A DNA stretch of 60,530 bases from JBAYGJ01 sp041649335. GTDB taxonomy: Bacteria; Patescibacteriota; Patescibacteriia; UBA10025; JAHIVO01. The stretch lies in NCBI GenBank assembly GCA_041649335.1, contig JBAZNF010000003.1, forward strand, positions 1-60,530. The letters are read 5' to 3'. Of this stretch, positions 33,209 to 41,166 are shown piece by piece. Made by a program: the position numbers and the translations under genes. Position 1 is the stretch's first letter. Each line of letters starts with the position of its first letter. The notes beneath the pieces were generated by a model. The model was not told the DNA's origin. It saw only the letters and a program-made list of their open reading frames with translations, and ran no database searches.

Positions 33209-34273
33209 ATGAAAAAAATCATATTTTTTATTACTTCGGCGGTCGTCGGTATTACCCTGTTTGTCGGGGTCATACTCAAGGTCGGCCTGCCGAGCATTTG
33301 GCAGACTATCGTGGATTTTTCTTTTGCCAAGTGGTTTGTCATACTTTTTCTATACGCACTGGCGTTTTTTATCACCCAATACCGTTGGTACCTGATTTTA
33401 CGCAGCCTGGGGCAGCCGGTCAAATTATCCCAAATTTTACCGGCCAAGATCGTCGGGTTTTCCGTCGACTACATCACGCCCTCCCCGAACGTGGGCGGCG
33501 AGGCGATCCGGGCTATGGTTCTGAAAAAAGATGCCGGTGTGCCCTTGTCCGACGGGCTGGCCTCGGTGATTATCGACAAATTGATGGATTTCAGTTATGC
33601 CCTGCCGTTTCTGCTTTTTTCCATTTTTTACGTGCTGATAAAATTCAGCCTGTCATGGAAATTGATCGCCGGCCTGTTGTTCATCAGCCTGCTTTTCATT
33701 TTTTTAATTGCATTTTTTTATTACCGGACATTGCGCGCCCGGGATTTTTTTGGCAGCATCATCAGGTTTTTCCAGCTCCATAAGCTTTCATTCGTCGCGA
33801 AAGTGATGGACAAAATCGGAGCGTTTGAACTGATTGTCATTAAATTTTTCCGGCATGACCGGCGTACGCTCTACCGCGGTCTGGGTTTGTCCGTACTCGG
33901 TGGTATCGTAACCCTGTCGGCTATGTGGTCGATTATGCTTTTTCTCGGACTGCCAGCAACGTTCCTGGACGTTATTTTAGTTTCGACGTTGACCGTGGTG
34001 ACGTTCCTCCTGCCCATCCCTGGATCGTTCGGCAGCACGGAAACGGGGGAGGCGCTGATTTTTTCGCTGATCGGTTTTTCGCCGGAAAGCGGCGTGGCCT
34101 TCAGCCTGATTTTCCGCTCCGTGGATTTCCTGAAAGTCGTCATCGGCCTCCTTTTCCTGTCGCATTTCGGCATTAAAATCGGCCAGACGCTGTTCAGTAA
34201 GGCACCGCCCCAGGCGAACGGCAACGGGCAGAACGGGCACCCGTTAACTACGCCGACAGAACCGGTAAAATAA
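33209..34273 (+). CDS. lysylphosphatidylglycerol-synthase-type flippase (UPF0104/AglD-like) membrane protein
   Basis: 354 residues with about eight membrane segments. Family features are QYRWYLILRSLGQPVKLSQ, the conserved TPSPNVGGEAIRA segment and the loop PIPGSFGSTETGEAL. Proteins of this group translocate or modify membrane lipids; here there is no soluble synthetase domain, so a flippase-like role is inferred. The ATG at 33209 gives a normal N-terminal segment; a TTG 27 bases earlier is possible. C-terminal tail is Gln/Asn/Pro-rich. Confidence 0.82.
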   Translation: MKKIIFFITSAVVGITLFVGVILKVGLPSIWQTIVDFSFAKWFVILFLYALAFFITQYRWYLILRSLGQPVKLSQILPAKIVGFSVDYITPSPNVGGEAIRAMVLKKDAGVPLSDGLASVIIDKLMDFSYALPFLLFSIFYVLIKFSLSWKLIAGLLFISLLFIFLIAFFYYRTLRARDFFGSIIRFFQLHKLSFVAKVMDKIGAFELIVIKFFRHDRRTLYRGLGLSVLGGIVTLSAMWSIMLFLGLPATFLDVILVSTLTVVTFLLPIPGSFGSTETGEALIFSLIGFSPESGVAFSLIFRSVDFLKVVIGLLFLSHFGIKIGQTLFSKAPPQANGNGQNGHPLTTPTEPVK

Positions 34274-34334
34274 TTCGCATATGACGGTGTGTGCCAAAAT
34301 GTACTATACTACTAAGCAGGAAGGCTTATAACCC

Positions 34335-35168
34335 ATGGACACTGCTTCACCGCAAAAAATGGTACAACGCGCCCGACTTCAGCTCTGGCTAGGCCTGGGT
34401 GGGATTATCGTGGTCGGCTTGGTTATTGCCGTATATTTTATTTTTCTGAAAACCCCGTCCGAAAATGGATCAGTAGTCGCCAAAGGACTGGATGACCCGC
34501 GCTGCCAGACATGGGATGTCGGCGGCGGGTGTGCTGAGTACAGCAACGGCGGCGCGTATTTCGACCCTCAGACAAAAAAATGCCAGGAGTTTTCCGGCGG
34601 CGCGGTCTGCACCCAGCCGCCTTTTGTTTCTGCGGCGGACTGTGAAACCGTGTGTATCCGCGGGGAAGCCGATGCGGTCCCAGCCGTCGACCAGAATTCC
34701 AATTCTGCCCATGAACATTTTACGCTGGACTGTACCCTGCCGTCCGGCACGTTTACCGCAGGGGATGGTACGGGCGCCTTGCCTGATTCCAGCGGATTAC
34801 CCGTGGGGCTGGGGCGGTGCCACGTGGCAAACGCAGATGCCAATACGCTGCATATCCTCCTGTTGTGGCAGGTCTTTATTGACGGCGAAGCGTGGTATTC
34901 CACTGACATGAGGTTTGCGGATCCGGTGACAGCCGGTTTTGCCCAGGAAGTGCCCATCGCTTCAGGATATGACAACGGCGTATTTGACTACACCGCGAAG
35001 TTTAGCAGAACCGGGGACTATCGGGTGGTATTTTCAATCTACGATTGTACTGACGTCGAGGACACGGTCGGCGGTTTATGCGCCAACTGGAGCGAAACGA
35101 AGAACGCCGATATCGTGAGCAAGGCGACTCCGATACAGACTATTGAAAAAACGTTTACCGTGCAGTAA
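34335..35168 (+). CDS. membrane-anchored protein with Kunitz/BPTI-like Cys pattern
   Basis: 277 residues: N-terminal membrane segment (about 18-37), then six Cys at 57, 66, 83, 92, 103 and 107, spaced 8-16-8-10-3, close to the Kunitz/BPTI pattern 8-15-7-12-3. Around them are YFDPQTKKCQEFSGGAVC and FVSAADCETVC, matching the family features (aromatic YF, F..GG.xC, F.S..DC...C). The C-terminal 160 residues form a separate unknown domain with four or more Cys. The protein lies between secreted-protease genes and surface-protein genes; inhibition of external or own proteases is an inference. Confidence 0.65.
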   Translation: MDTASPQKMVQRARLQLWLGLGGIIVVGLVIAVYFIFLKTPSENGSVVAKGLDDPRCQTWDVGGGCAEYSNGGAYFDPQTKKCQEFSGGAVCTQPPFVSAADCETVCIRGEADAVPAVDQNSNSAHEHFTLDCTLPSGTFTAGDGTGALPDSSGLPVGLGRCHVANADANTLHILLLWQVFIDGEAWYSTDMRFADPVTAGFAQEVPIASGYDNGVFDYTAKFSRTGDYRVVFSIYDCTDVEDTVGGLCANWSETKNADIVSKATPIQTIEKTFTVQ

Positions 35169-35171
35169 ACG

Positions 35172-36518
35172 ATGGCAGCCAAACCGAAAAAGCCAAATGA
35201 CGACACGCTGGTCCTGAAGCAGCGCATTTTCGCGTGGACTGTCGTGTTTGTACTAATGGTGCTGGCCTGTTCGGTAATGGTATATTTTCTCTTTATCAAT
35301 GACGGAGGATTATACAAGGAATTCATCACCCCGAGTTCGAAAACCATCGTCGTAAGCAATGCGGCCACCAATACCAATAGTACTGTTAACTCTTCGTTGA
35401 ATACGAATGCTATGGTGAACACGATTAAAAACACGGGTAGCGTCAGTAATAGTAATGCAGTTAACCAGGTAGATGTTGAAAACTGGCAGCACTATACTAA
35501 TAGTGAGTTTGGTTACGCTTTTAATTATCCGCAAGATTGGGCCGTTACGCTAAATGATAATACCCATGCGACAGTTGAGCTCAACCCGACATCGATCGGT
35601 TATAGCGATAAACTGGAAAGTCAGTTAACGGTTGCCTTCGCCACTTCGGAAGACCTGCAATCGAGTTCAAAAATGTATGTGAGGGGTATTACCGTGAAAA
35701 AGGGGACAAAGTACGTGTTATACGGGCAGGATACGGTTGTGTCCATCCCGTATGGCAATTATTTCATCGAATTCAGTTGGCCCGTAACCATTATGGACGA
35801 CAGCATACAGCAGGCTATCGTTTCGACATTCACATTTACCGGCGAAGCGCTGGTCAAAGAGCGGACAACCACCCTCAACTATCGAAATGATGATGTGAAC
35901 GTATCATTTGATTACCCTTCTGCCTGGTGGCCGGTGGTGTCGTCGCGCTGGTACTCTTCTGGCGAAGGCGGGTCGCATATCGTAAACTTTTATGGATCCT
36001 CTATGACGTCGTTCAATTCCCGGTTCAGCCTGTTTTACAACACCATTGATTTCGCCCCGGGCCGAGAGGGGTGGCAGGGTGAACAATTGTCGGCATACGA
36101 CCAGGACCATGGACTGCAGACATATTGCGACCAAGGGCCGACGTACCAATGGTCATACGGCCAGGATATCCGCGATTGCACAACAAAGCAGATCAACGGT
36201 AAGTGGACTGTAGAATATCTGACTCGTTTGGACGCCTTGGGCGGCGGAGGCACGATCTATTTCGTTAAAGTGTTCGCTTTCCAGACCGATAACCCCGTTT
36301 ATCCGGTCGGCGTCCTGTCGGTATTCCTACCGGATTCAAACAACGTGCAGTTGCCCAACTCACCGACTGATACTGAAGGCGCGGTGCTGGTTCCGCAGGA
36401 TGTGACGACGGTCGATACGGCCTACGCGAAACTGGTGAACAAAACCGCTGATGCAGAAACCAACACGTTACTTGCCCAGTTCGACGGTGTAGTGAAAACT
36501 TTTTCTTATTCCAAATGA
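35172..36518 (+). CDS. membrane-anchored surface protein with two PsbP-like domains
   Basis: 448 residues: basic tail, membrane segment (about 19-43), an Asn/Thr/Ser-rich linker (about 62-100), a PsbP-like domain beginning WQHYTNSEFGYAFNYPQDW and a second beginning VNVSFDYPSAWWPV with two Cys. Belongs to the same family as the genes at 14200, 14796 and 39444. The start is three bases after the Kunitz-like gene and its stop overlaps the next ORF by four bases. Confidence 0.72.
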   Translation: MAAKPKKPNDDTLVLKQRIFAWTVVFVLMVLACSVMVYFLFINDGGLYKEFITPSSKTIVVSNAATNTNSTVNSSLNTNAMVNTIKNTGSVSNSNAVNQVDVENWQHYTNSEFGYAFNYPQDWAVTLNDNTHATVELNPTSIGYSDKLESQLTVAFATSEDLQSSSKMYVRGITVKKGTKYVLYGQDTVVSIPYGNYFIEFSWPVTIMDDSIQQAIVSTFTFTGEALVKERTTTLNYRNDDVNVSFDYPSAWWPVVSSRWYSSGEGGSHIVNFYGSSMTSFNSRFSLFYNTIDFAPGREGWQGEQLSAYDQDHGLQTYCDQGPTYQWSYGQDIRDCTTKQINGKWTVEYLTRLDALGGGGTIYFVKVFAFQTDNPVYPVGVLSVFLPDSNNVQLPNSPTDTEGAVLVPQDVTTVDTAYAKLVNKTADAETNTLLAQFDGVVKTFSYSK

Positions 36519-36946
36519 AAAAAGTAAATGTTACTTGGCCGGCCTACCACCGCGACGTTAAACGGCTGGCTAAAACTATTACCCAGCATATCGACGTAAT
36601 CGTGGCCATCAGCCGCGGTGGGCTGGTGCTGGGCTGCCAGTTGTCGCATGTGCTGAATAAGCCGTTGGCCGTCGTGGCCGTCCAGAGTTACAAAGGCAAA
36701 AAGCGCGGCCAGCTCACTGTCGGCCAGTTTTCCTCGGCTGTGCCGCTGAAAGGTTCCGTTCTCTTGGTTGATGACCTGGTGGATTCGGGCACGACCATGT
36801 CGGAAGTAAGGAAGCGGCTGCAGAAAATGCCAAATGTGAAAAACACTTTCACCGCCGTCCTTTATTGGAAGCCGACTAGCCACTGTTTTCCGAATTTCTA
36901 CGCCCGGCGGGTGGACGGGTGGGTTCGTTTTCCCTATGAGAAGTAA
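36515..36946 (+). CDS. phosphoribosyltransferase, xanthine/guanine type-like
   Basis: 143 residues of the type I phosphoribosyltransferase fold. The PRPP-binding motif VLLVDDLVDSGTTM is intact; the N-terminal VAISRGGLVLGCQLSHVL and the end WVRFPYEK resemble bacterial xanthine-guanine phosphoribosyltransferase (Gpt), which salvages purine bases. Substrate preference cannot be fixed by sequence. Overlaps the surface-protein gene by four bases (ATGA). Confidence 0.82.
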   Translation: MKKVNVTWPAYHRDVKRLAKTITQHIDVIVAISRGGLVLGCQLSHVLNKPLAVVAVQSYKGKKRGQLTVGQFSSAVPLKGSVLLVDDLVDSGTTMSEVRKRLQKMPNVKNTFTAVLYWKPTSHCFPNFYARRVDGWVRFPYEK

Positions 36947-36963
36947 CTATTAACTGCGGATCT

Positions 36964-37293
36964 GTGAAAAAAGTATTACTTACCGGTATAGGCGCCAGTC
37001 CAGGAAATATAGTGGGCGTAGTCCGTTTATTTCATTCTGGCGACGATCCGTCATCATTCAAAGATGGCGATATTTTAGTCACCACCATAACTGATCCCAC
37101 CATGGTAACGGCGATGGTGAAGGCTTCGGCCATTGTCACTGATATCGGCGGCATTACCTCTCATCCCGCCATCCTGAGCCGTGAAATGGGTATTCCCTGT
37201 GTGGTTAATACAAAAACAGCCACCAAGGCACTAAAAGATGGCAGGCGCATACGCGTTGACGGTAAAAACGGGAAAATCTATGACCTGGATTAA
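36964..37293 (+). CDS. free-standing PEP-utilising mobile (phosphohistidine) domain
   Basis: 109 residues, a complete swivelling domain as found in PEP synthase, pyruvate phosphate dikinase and enzyme I, but without any attached ATP-grasp or barrel domain. The phosphorylatable His is H67 in GGITSHPAILSREMGIPCVV. GTG start, no ATG available upstream in frame. Its 3' end overlaps the next gene by 14 bases, so the two are translated together. It could carry phosphate to or from the unknown partner; this is inference from structure and coupling. Confidence 0.82.
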   Translation: MKKVLLTGIGASPGNIVGVVRLFHSGDDPSSFKDGDILVTTITDPTMVTAMVKASAIVTDIGGITSHPAILSREMGIPCVVNTKTATKALKDGRRIRVDGKNGKIYDLD

Positions 37294-38344
37294 AGAATTT
37301 TCAAAATCGGCCGCTAGTTTATTCAAAGGGCAGGTGCTGGAAGGATTTCAGCCGCTTGATTTTTATCATTTTTATCCGTTGTGGTATGACGTATGGATGT
37401 CCAATATTGCAAAAGTTATTAAAAAATTAAATTTAGCAACAAAGAATTTTAATGAAATAAGGGAAATCTTGCCGCCGCCATCCAACATGCGAGCAATACT
37501 GATAAAAACAATCACTGCGTATTATGCGAATCCCGTAGTAAATAAGCAGAATTATGAATTAGTATCGAATTTTTTCGCCCGCCTACTGACGGAAAGTTGC
37601 CCCGATGATCCATTTGCCCTGACGTCAAACCCGCTGCATGACAATTCCGAAATCGCTTATCTCGTGAAGCAAATTGAATGGAGCAAGGCTGATACGCAAA
37701 GCGCCCGAATAATTGGACAGTGTATAACTGCCATCGGGTCATTTGTCCACGGGATATACAATGATCTAGTGACTGACTTTGGCTGGGACGCTTATGGCCC
37801 GTACGCATTGCCGTCAAATCAAACCTTGTTAATCCGGAGTTTCCCAAATCTCCAACCTCGGGAATTATGGCCAGAAATTTATTTATCCAGTATAAATAAT
37901 ATAACTATTTATTCGGCCTATGAAGGCGTAGATTGGGCCATATCATTCGTCGGATGCCATACAATTTCCAAAGGACGAAGTCCCGTGCAAGGCATGAAAA
38001 AATTTGCCGTATATGCCGACGGAAAACTTCTGGATATAAATCAAATAAGCATGCTGACAGATGAATTAGCCGTAAAAGCCGCGGATATCTATAAGATAAT
38101 CCATAAAATGGATTTTGAAAAGCTGAAATTATTGGTTTTGAAGCAAGAGTGCTACCAACTGAAGAAGGTATTTGATAAAGCAGGAATAAATTGGCTCCCG
38201 ACCGGCGAAATGGCTGCCCGCATAGAAAACAAGCCCCTTTTGAAAAATGTTTTTCCTCACGGCAAATTAATCAAAACTACAGCGGAGTTTGAGAATATAT
38301 TCGGAATCAATACATTTCAAAAAGAAGTTTTGGGAAGTAACTGA
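37280..38344 (+). CDS. hypothetical protein coupled to a phosphohistidine domain
   Basis: 354 residues, not recognised. The DNA is more AT-rich than its neighbours. The N-terminus (MTWIKEFSKSAASLF) and aromatic-rich stretch (DFYHFYPLWYDVW) are followed by a helical region and a C-terminal alpha/beta part (KKFAVYADGKLLDINQ). No membrane segment is obvious. The ATG at 37280 overlaps the mobile-domain gene by 14 bases. In fused PEP-utilising proteins a catalytic part accompanies the mobile domain; this may be a split version, which is inference. Confidence 0.6.
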   Translation: MTWIKEFSKSAASLFKGQVLEGFQPLDFYHFYPLWYDVWMSNIAKVIKKLNLATKNFNEIREILPPPSNMRAILIKTITAYYANPVVNKQNYELVSNFFARLLTESCPDDPFALTSNPLHDNSEIAYLVKQIEWSKADTQSARIIGQCITAIGSFVHGIYNDLVTDFGWDAYGPYALPSNQTLLIRSFPNLQPRELWPEIYLSSINNITIYSAYEGVDWAISFVGCHTISKGRSPVQGMKKFAVYADGKLLDINQISMLTDELAVKAADIYKIIHKMDFEKLKLLVLKQECYQLKKVFDKAGINWLPTGEMAARIENKPLLKNVFPHGKLIKTTAEFENIFGINTFQKEVLGSN

Positions 38345-38360
38345 ATTATATAAAAGTTTC

Positions 38361-38389
38361 TTGTGTACATTGTAAATATGATGTATCCT
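38361..38389 (+). promoter_or_regulatory. candidate promoter of the Cys-rich peptide
   Basis: TTGTGT, 17 bases, TATCCT, 32 bases before the ATG at 38422. Moderate match. Confidence 0.4.
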
Positions 38390-38421
38390 GTAATCATTAA
38401 TTAATCATCCATAACTTTTTT

Positions 38422-38490
38422 ATGCATATTTTTTCCCAAGGCGGACCAGACTGTCCTTGCGGTGGTAACTGCGGGTGCGGGGGAGAATAA
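38422..38490 (+). CDS. 22-residue Cys/Gly-rich peptide
   Basis: A tiny ORF: MHIFSQGG, then four Cys in DCPCGGNCGCGG. Four Cys among 22 residues with Gly spacers suggests metal binding or a modified-peptide precursor. There is no classic Shine-Dalgarno; a moderate promoter lies upstream, and 52 bases separate it from the next gene. The reading frame is short enough to occur by chance, but the composition is not what random DNA gives. Confidence 0.4.
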   Translation: MHIFSQGGPDCPCGGNCGCGGE

Positions 38491-38542
38491 AGCGCGGGGA
38501 ACTACCCGGTACACAGCGACGTAATTATTAATCAATTGTATT

Positions 38543-39436
38543 ATGTACACCCAAAGAGGAGCGTTGCCATTGGCACTGGTAATTCTCGTCGCAATTTTTG
38601 TTATTGGCACGGTTGGCGCAGTGGTATATTTTTCCCAACATGGTCACGAGTTTTCCAATTCCGTTAGCGACCTGATCGCTCCCCAAGAGGTGACTATAAA
38701 AAATGCAAATACAACAGGCACCTCAGTAAATGCCGCATCCGATGTCAATACGGATGTGGTCAGTAACGGACATACCATGGCCAATGCGAATGCGAACATC
38801 AACAGTTCACGTACCAATACGGCTGTTTCAGTGAATACGACAGCGGTCGTTTCCAATGCGTCCACCAACATCATGGTACAGACGCCCGCAGAAGTTAACG
38901 CGGCCGGTTTTATCACGATTACGCTCCATTCGGTCGGTGACGCCTTCGTGTTTACCGACGCTGAGGCGATTATCACTCTGAAAAGCTTTAGCGTGTCCGG
39001 TAAAACAGCGGATTTGCAATTATCTTATTCCCAAGGTGGCGATACGCGCTGGGTGGACAGCAATCCTGGTGCTACCGGGTATTATCCGAATCCTTCCACC
39101 TACGCCGACGACTTGGGCAGCGATCTCTTAGGTCGTGCCACCGTATTGTACCGCGCCCATTATTATTGTGATGGGACGCTGTTTACCGCCGCCCAGCCGG
39201 TCGGCGCGTACGAGAAGATAGATCTGGCCAGCGGTTACAGCAACGTCATTTGTCGGAACAGGGAGCAGGAGCAGTGCATATCAGATGGGACATTTGACCA
39301 CTATTACGATGAGCGTTGTGATTACGGAACGGTGACGTTTACCGAGGGTTCGACCAAGACAGCGCCGAATTTTTCCATTACCGTAAACAGCGTCACGTCG
39401 GACGGCGTGGAGATCACGGCTAACCCATTAGAATAA
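38543..39436 (+). CDS. membrane-anchored surface protein with Asn/Thr-rich linker
   Basis: 297 residues: short tail (MYTQRGALP), membrane segment (about 8-29), a long low-complexity linker of Asn, Thr, Ala, Val and Ser (about 50-110), and a C-terminal domain (from FITITLHSVGDAF) with four Cys (YYCDG, VICRN, QCISD, RCDYG). The domain is not the PsbP-like type; it resembles exported DUF4352-like beta proteins only in general pattern. Followed after seven bases by another surface-protein gene. Confidence 0.68.
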   Translation: MYTQRGALPLALVILVAIFVIGTVGAVVYFSQHGHEFSNSVSDLIAPQEVTIKNANTTGTSVNAASDVNTDVVSNGHTMANANANINSSRTNTAVSVNTTAVVSNASTNIMVQTPAEVNAAGFITITLHSVGDAFVFTDAEAIITLKSFSVSGKTADLQLSYSQGGDTRWVDSNPGATGYYPNPSTYADDLGSDLLGRATVLYRAHYYCDGTLFTAAQPVGAYEKIDLASGYSNVICRNREQEQCISDGTFDHYYDERCDYGTVTFTEGSTKTAPNFSITVNSVTSDGVEITANPLE

Positions 39437-39443
39437 TAGCCAT

Positions 39444-41093
39444 ATGAAATCCAGGGGGTTTATACATATTGCCGTCATTATCGTTATCACGCTGGTGGCG
39501 GCTCTTATGGTCGGAGCGGCGTGGTTTTATCATGTGCGCAGCGAAACGCAGCGGAACCGGATTTGCTGTGGTGATTCGAATAATGCCAATTCGGCAAACG
39601 CTAATGCCACGAATACGGTGGTGAATAATGTGAATAGAGCGGTGGAGGATGAGCAAACGTATACATACTCTTCAGCGTATCGTGACTTTTCCTTTGTTCT
39701 GCCGACTGACTGGATTGTTGAAAAATCGCCAGACAATAACGCAGAGCGCCAGGGATTGCTGACGGCATATGATCCAAATGATTCGCCTGGCACGGCGTAT
39801 TTTACGTCAACTTTTTATAATAATGCAGGATCATTTACCGACTGGATACCTGAACATATGCAGGAGCTTATCCAGGGGCATGAGGACATTAATGATGAAC
39901 AGTCTGATTATTCTGATCCCCAGCGACAGATTATCATTGGCGAAATGAAAGGACTATTTACGCATGCCCACTGCTTTGTGCAATCAGACAAGATCGTGTA
40001 TGAGTTGTATTTTTTCAGTGAGTTAGCGAATTGGCCGAAATACCGTGATACATTTTTTAGCGCTTGTAGGTCATTCACCGTCAATTCTGTTGTGGACACC
40101 TCCGACTGGCTGACATATACAGATAACAAACTCGGCTTTTTTATCAACCATCCTTCTTCCTGGCAGATTGACACACATCGGAGTAATTCGACGACTGTTG
40201 TTTTTACAACAACATTATCGAAGGGAGAAGGCCGGGAATCTATCCAGGCGAGCACCACAGACCAGAGCTTGGAAGCTTGGCAAGCCGGTTTTGATCCAAC
40301 CACCGTTATTGATACATCACAAACGACCGTCTCGGGCCAAAAGGCAATTCGAGTGAATACGAGTGAGTTTTCTATTGATTATGTTGCTGTCCGTAATGGT
40401 ACGCGTCTTTATGTGTTTACCAGTAATGGCGGGACTAACGGAATGTTTGGAAACGGGATGCTAAAAACATTTACTTTTCTCCCCGACACCTCCGACTGGC
40501 AGACGTATACGAATGAAATGCTTGGGATCAAGTTTCAGTATCCAAATGGCTTAAAGATTGGCAAACCAAATCCAGGTTTGAATGCTGATCCCAACACTTC
40601 TCCAACACTATGGGAATATATTGTAATACCTATTGGCAATGGATCGATTTCATTGACTCAAAAGAAGGATTATTACGGAATTTATGAAGCAGCATATAGC
40701 AATACGTTTTACAGCAAAGTCATTGATTTCACAGCATCGTTGGATTCAATTCGATCACAGCTTGATGAGCATTTTAATGAAATATTAGATATTGAAAAAA
40801 ACGAGGTTAATGGGGTGATATTGATAGAATTTTATGAATTGGGATTATATGGTGACTACGCAGGCTTGGTGTATCGCGTATTGGTTAAGAATGATAAGTA
40901 TATAAACGCACTGGGGACATATGCAATTGAAACAGGCAAATATCCGTCAATCGGTTTTGACCACTCAAGATTGGAAGAAGTAAAAAATATTGCTTTGCAG
41001 GATGTTGAAAATACTAAACGAATGGTTGGTGATTACAAAGAAAAAGGAGAGAATATTTTAACCTTTAAAGAGGTGGTGGCAAGCTTCGAATAG
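39444..41093 (+). CDS. membrane-anchored surface protein with three PsbP-like domains and RNRICCG motif
   Basis: 549 residues: tail MKSRGFIHI, membrane segment (about 7-29), RNRICCG at 37-43, Asn/Ala/Thr linker, then three repeats of the 'aromatic...P..W' domain beginning YSSAYRDFSFVLPTDW, DTSDWLTYTDNKLGFFINHP and DTSDWQTYTNEMLGIKFQYP. The second and third repeats share the DNA start GACACCTCCGACTGGC, a sign of internal duplication. The third repeat (from about 40,500) is AT-rich compared with the first two. Close relative of the protein at 14796. Confidence 0.72.
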   Translation: MKSRGFIHIAVIIVITLVAALMVGAAWFYHVRSETQRNRICCGDSNNANSANANATNTVVNNVNRAVEDEQTYTYSSAYRDFSFVLPTDWIVEKSPDNNAERQGLLTAYDPNDSPGTAYFTSTFYNNAGSFTDWIPEHMQELIQGHEDINDEQSDYSDPQRQIIIGEMKGLFTHAHCFVQSDKIVYELYFFSELANWPKYRDTFFSACRSFTVNSVVDTSDWLTYTDNKLGFFINHPSSWQIDTHRSNSTTVVFTTTLSKGEGRESIQASTTDQSLEAWQAGFDPTTVIDTSQTTVSGQKAIRVNTSEFSIDYVAVRNGTRLYVFTSNGGTNGMFGNGMLKTFTFLPDTSDWQTYTNEMLGIKFQYPNGLKIGKPNPGLNADPNTSPTLWEYIVIPIGNGSISLTQKKDYYGIYEAAYSNTFYSKVIDFTASLDSIRSQLDEHFNEILDIEKNEVNGVILIEFYELGLYGDYAGLVYRVLVKNDKYINALGTYAIETGKYPSIGFDHSRLEEVKNIALQDVENTKRMVGDYKEKGENILTFKEVVASFE

Positions 41094-41119
41094 GGGATAA
41101 CTTTGATCGAATTAAAAAA

Positions 41120-41146
41120 TTAGCACTCTTGACCTGAGAGTGCTAA
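41120..41146. promoter_or_regulatory. CIRCE operator
   Basis: Perfect inverted repeat TTAGCACTC-N9-GAGTGCTAA, the HrcA binding site. Its N9 loop contains the -35 box of the hrcA promoter, so bound HrcA would block RNA polymerase directly. Confidence 0.97.
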
Positions 41147-41158
41147 TTGATTTATAAT
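41129..41158 (+). promoter_or_regulatory. promoter of hrcA-grpE
   Basis: TTGACC inside CIRCE, 18 bases, perfect TATAAT. The predicted start is only one to three bases before the hrcA ATG: a leaderless mRNA. Confidence 0.8.
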
Positions 41159-41166
41159 ACCTTTGT

